A program made the translations under genes and the position numbers. Positions 60,484 through 64,000 of a stretch of 64,000 bases of DNA are shown here, piece after piece; positions within the stretch are counted from its first letter, which is position 1, and every line of letters begins with the position of its first letter. Source of the stretch: Arthrinium phaeospermum (Eukaryota > Ascomycota > Sordariomycetes > Amphisphaeriales > Apiosporaceae); NCBI GenBank assembly GCA_006503535.1, contig QYRS01000001.1:4464001-4528000 (forward strand), in the 5' to 3' direction. The notes under the pieces are model-generated. The model had not been told where the DNA came from. It saw only the letters and a program-made list of their open reading frames with translations, and ran no database searches.

Positions 60484-60815
60484 AGGAGTAGAGACACTAT
60501 CGTCGTTATCATCAATTAGCATAGGAGTTTCGCCCACGGATACCAATGAGAGAACAATTACCCCTATATGAGAATGGGTGTTCATAAGCAGTTTACATTC
60601 ATCTAGACTAATCTCATACGCTTCATTCTAATGCTGATGTTTTGCTAGTAAAGGAAAGGTGCTGTTAAAAAGCATGCTATAAAAATAAATCACCGGTACT
60701 GTATCCCCACCCCATTTTGACCCCAAACCCCGTACTTGTACTCAAAAACAAAGTGGTATCTCATTTACAAATAACCTCGGAAATCGTTTGATGTAGTAGT
60801 TGTTGTCTTTTTGAA
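60484..60815. other. Convergent 3' flank of HNT3 and the hydrolase-like gene
   Basis: No gene in 332 bp; AT-rich. Confidence 0.4.
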
Positions 60816-62780
60816 TCAGTGAAGGGGATACATCCGCCCCGAATTGGGTCGCTCAGCCTTAGTCTGATCAGTCTTGGACTCGAGCAACCGGTTCGTCTCG
60901 TTGGGGTACTTGGCGGCCTCGTTGTCGGACGCCACCTGCGTATCTTCGCTACCTTCCCGTTGAGGGTGCTGTCGCTCCTCGGACTCGGGGATGGGCGCCA
61001 ACAGCGCAGAGTCGCTGCTGAGGGCCGTCAAGAGAGGGGGCGCCTCGGTGGCGGGTGTCTGCGGCGCAGGGCCAATCTCGGGCGACATAAGGACGGGGTT
61101 CGAAGCAAGCGGCCCATCAGTTTGGGCAGCACGGCCGCCATCGTCTCCGGCGACGACTTGCTCGAGTGGCGCCGTGGCCGGGCCCGGGTTGGGCTTCAGT
61201 CTGGAATCGAGCTTCACAATCTCCTTGGCCAGACTCCTCACGCCCTCTGCGATGAGCTCCGGGCGTTCCCAGGCCAGCAGACCCGCCTTTCCAGATGCTC
61301 GGTGCGCGTAGACGACCTTGTACTGCGTCTTGGCCCAACCAGGACACGAGTAGGCTTCCTTGCTCTCGGCCTGCGGCATCATCTTTTGCGCCTCCTCATC
61401 TTGAGCGTCCTCAATGCAAGAAGCCCCCGCCTCGTCTCCCAGGAACACGGTAATAGCCACTCTAGGCCGGAACTTCTTGTCAACCTTCCTCTTGATGCTT
61501 TCGGGGTGGTGCAGGCTGTGGGCCCAGAACCTCATCGCCGCCTCGGGGCCCGGCAGCCAAGCCAGCTGCGTGAAGTTGACAACCTCCGCCGGGGAAAACT
61601 CCCTAGTGGGAGCAAGCGACTTCAGGTACTTGAGGACGAAAACCAACAGACCCGTCGGCGAGTCGCACAGAGCGTAGGCAAGAGTGTTCGGCTCCTGCAG
61701 GACGCCTAGCTGGTGGTTTCCAAACTTTGCTGAGATGGCCGATTTCGCTGATACCTCCGCCGGCGGACTCCTCTTCAAAGCCGAGAAATCATCCTTGTGG
61801 TAGCCCATGATCGGCGCGGCGAAGAACTTTGCGATTGACCACTTCGCCCATGCGATCGGCGTCTCCTGCAGTCTCGGCTTCGCCAGAGGCGGCGAGATGA
61901 AGTGCGTGCCCACGCAGGAGTTGGGATGTTGGATTGCCAAGTAGCTTGCCAGCTTCCAGTCGATCTGAGCAGGTGAACCGGACGCTGAGCCGGCGTTGGT
62001 GACGAGGTAGTGGGGGTAATCTAGCCGGTTCATGAGGGAACTCAGAATCTCGCCGGTCGTGGAGATGGCCGGGGTGTTGTTCGGCAGCGCATCGCTGAAA
62101 CCGAGTCCTGGCAGCGAGGGGATGACCAGGTGGAATGGTTGGTTTTCCTCGGCATCTTCGGGCTCCGTGAGGGACTCGATAATGTGCGCGAATGACAAGC
62201 TAGTAAGGGGGAAAGGGGGTATCAGGAGAAGGGGGAGCGCCTTCTCGGTGTGAGAAGAGCGCGCGTGAATGAAGTGAATCCGAATTGGTGCTTCAGAATT
62301 CGGTATAGTGAAGCCGGTGCGGTACTGCGGTAGCTCGTTGAGAGTTGCCTCTTCCTGGCGCCAATCGTACTGCTCGAGCCTAGTATTTACTGTTAGTCCA
62401 TTGCGACTGCGACTGCGACTTTTGCGCGCAACCCGGGATCAAGACTCACCAAAAATCAACCAACGGCTCGACAATAGGCTTGGGCTCCCACCAATCCTCC
62501 GAGTTGGGCGGCGATTGTTCGTGGGGCAATCTGGTGATTTCGAGCTTCTGCTGAGTGAGGTCGATATATTTTGTCGATACCTGCGTTGGGATGTCAGCGG
62601 GCGCGAGCCACAGAGCTTCACCGAAAACAAGGGTGATCGGCGGTTGCTTGGCGCAAAACTTACATGCAATTGGTATGGCTTGACTTCCTCATCGGGAGAG
62701 GAAGCGCTACTGCCGTTCTGACCAGCAGCAGCGGCAGCAGCAGCGGCGTCGTCTGGCTGTTGGCTTTCGCCATCAGCCAT
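60816..62780 (-). CDS. Epoxide-hydrolase-like alpha/beta-hydrolase protein, probably non-canonical
   Basis: Minus-strand exons 62780..62664, 62580..62450 and 62379..60816 give 603 residues (617 from an earlier ATG at 62822). The N-terminal domain is EHN-like: PYQLHVSTKYIDLTQQKLEI, LPHE and FWLEQYDWRQEEATLNELPQ, as in microsomal-type epoxide hydrolases. The core then has IHFIHARS and ALPLLLIPPFPLTS, where active enzymes have an HGWPGS-type oxyanion motif. Where a GGDWG nucleophile elbow is expected it has VTNAGSASGS. The C-terminal 160 residues are polar, Pro/Glu-rich and likely disordered. Both key motifs look lost, so hydrolase activity is doubtful and a binding or regulatory role is possible. 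The splice junctions all agree in phase. Membership in the fold is well supported; function is not. Confidence 0.82.
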
Positions 62781-62822
62781 GACCCGCGCAATGGACGTGT
62801 TTTCCGTGAATGTTCCGTACAT

Positions 62823-64000
62823 GTTGGCCTGGAGTTGTTTGAGAGACAAGACAGCAATGAGGAATCAGTCAAGCAAGCAAAGCAACAGACAGACAGGTTC
62901 GCAGGCAGTCCCTGGGCACTCCCATCGCGCGCAAACCCATTTAATTATATCTGGGTAATAAGCATGCAGTGTGGCTTGACAGGGTCCGGCGTGTGGCAAG
63001 TGAGGTTCCCTCAGCTGGCCGGCCTTGCCCGAAGGGTGCTAGACCGGCGCTTGAAACAGGATTTTATCTGCATGAACCCCTGTCGGACGGCTACGTTAGT
63101 AGGACCCCTGTGCAGCTCTTGCTACCCAAGGACCCCGAAAGGGAGCATTCTGGATGTGGCGGCAAGGAGTGGCGGTGTCTGCTTATCTCGACGGGGTCGT
63201 GTCCTGCGCAGATCATTCGCGCCCAGCAAATGAAAAGGGAGAGACGCTCTTTCATGGCCGTCCTCCTCTGCGCAGAAGGCGGCTCGACCACATAAGCGGT
63301 GAAACCAAACCTGGAGGACGGGGGATGCATTGCTGGTTTGAGCATGAGCCAACGCACTTTAAAGTGGCATCTACGGTGGTCACTGGACAGGACGCATTGC
63401 TAGCTTCGACGCAGAGACCCACGATGTGAGGTGTTTCGCGACAATCAGCCCAGCAGCGCGTCACGGATGGTGGTTGGGCAAAGCTCGGTCGTTGCTGCAT
63501 TGCATTGGAAGAAAGCGCCCGACGATTCGGGGCTACTCGAGTCGAGGGGTTTTTTGGACTCGACAAGGGCAAATGTCAGATTTGTCTGGGCCCGTCCCGC
63601 CGTCTCCATAGCTGAGTTGTACAAAGTGGCGGTGCGTGCGTCTACCTTGCAGGCCCCCGTCCAAGATCCCAGCAGCCCAGCAATTGGACCCTTGTTCTCG
63701 CGGAGATGATCAGCCGGTCTAAGGCTAGCCATTCCTTTCTGTCCCACGTCCGAAAGAAAACAGACAGAAGCAATCGAAGTTTTCGTGGCAGCAAAGAGCA
63801 AAAACGCATGAAGAATTTTGGCTGTTTATTACAAGCCATCCTTGCTGGGCGGACACCGACAGATCGGATCGGATAAGCCGGCCCAACTTCCATGCCTCCA
63901 CCAGCCGCGGGCGTTAAAGCGTTAGCCGAGAAAACATGGGATGACAGATGCAGCAGAATCCCGTCCACGGTCCCCTATCCAACCTCTCCGCCCAAGTAAA
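62823..64000. other. Right-edge flank
   Basis: Promoter side of the hydrolase-like gene and further sequence with no supported gene to the window end. Short ORFs here overlap on both strands. Confidence 0.35.

Noticed and set aside
1..64000. CRISPR arrays, tRNA and rRNA genes
   Set aside because: Looked for regularly spaced repeats, tRNA A/B boxes with TTCGA loops and rRNA signatures by eye; none was convincing, and CRISPR is not expected in a fungal nuclear genome.

Overview
The window is nuclear DNA of a filamentous ascomycete, probably a Sordariomycete. Evidence: about 20 intron-bearing genes on both strands; introns of roughly 50-160 nt with GTAAGT/GTGAGT-type donors and CTAAC/CTGAC branch points 10-25 nt before the acceptor; GC-rich third positions; and fungus-restricted families (RAD7, DUF6594, fungal L-serine dehydratase). 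The order was not identified. All gene models are hand-spliced from the sequence and have no transcript support. I saw no rRNA, tRNA, CRISPR array or intact transposon.

Left part (0.4-31.8 kb, gene-dense). A fungal protein of unknown function is followed by a three-gene group: a thymine-hydroxylase-like 2-oxoglutarate oxygenase (-), a cyclic amidohydrolase (+) and a UapA-type nucleobase permease (+). This looks like a small nucleobase-catabolism cluster with a shared 607-bp promoter. Then come an AT-hook protein and a head-to-head RAD7/RAD16 pair, the two partners of the global-genome nucleotide excision repair complex NEF4. Next are an NTF2-like protein, an L-serine/threonine dehydratase, a NAT9-like acetyltransferase, mitochondrial methionyl-tRNA synthetase, mevalonate kinase, the alpha subunit of protein farnesyltransferase/geranylgeranyltransferase I with a long N-terminal extension, and a first DUF6594 membrane protein.

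Middle part (31.8-51.4 kb, gene-poor). About 19 kb contains only one convincing gene, a second DUF6594 paralog at 43.0-44.4 kb with nearly the same intron pattern. The rest has scattered short ORFs, small repeats and no recognisable transposon.

Right part (51.4-64 kb). CAAX protease STE24, a four-exon micro-gene for a single-pass membrane protein, a large DHX57/YLR419W-type DEAH helicase divergent from an aprataxin (HNT3) gene, and an epoxide-hydrolase-like protein whose catalytic motifs look lost.

Themes: DNA repair (RAD7, RAD16, HNT3), isoprenoid supply and protein prenylation (ERG12, RAM2, STE24), and nucleobase uptake and breakdown. Best leads: the RAD7-RAD16 divergent pair, a RAD7 start codon split by an intron, an overlapping upstream ORF on RAD16, the nucleobase cluster with an altered transporter signature, the FTase alpha extension, the paired DUF6594 genes, and a decayed coding relic upstream of ERG12.
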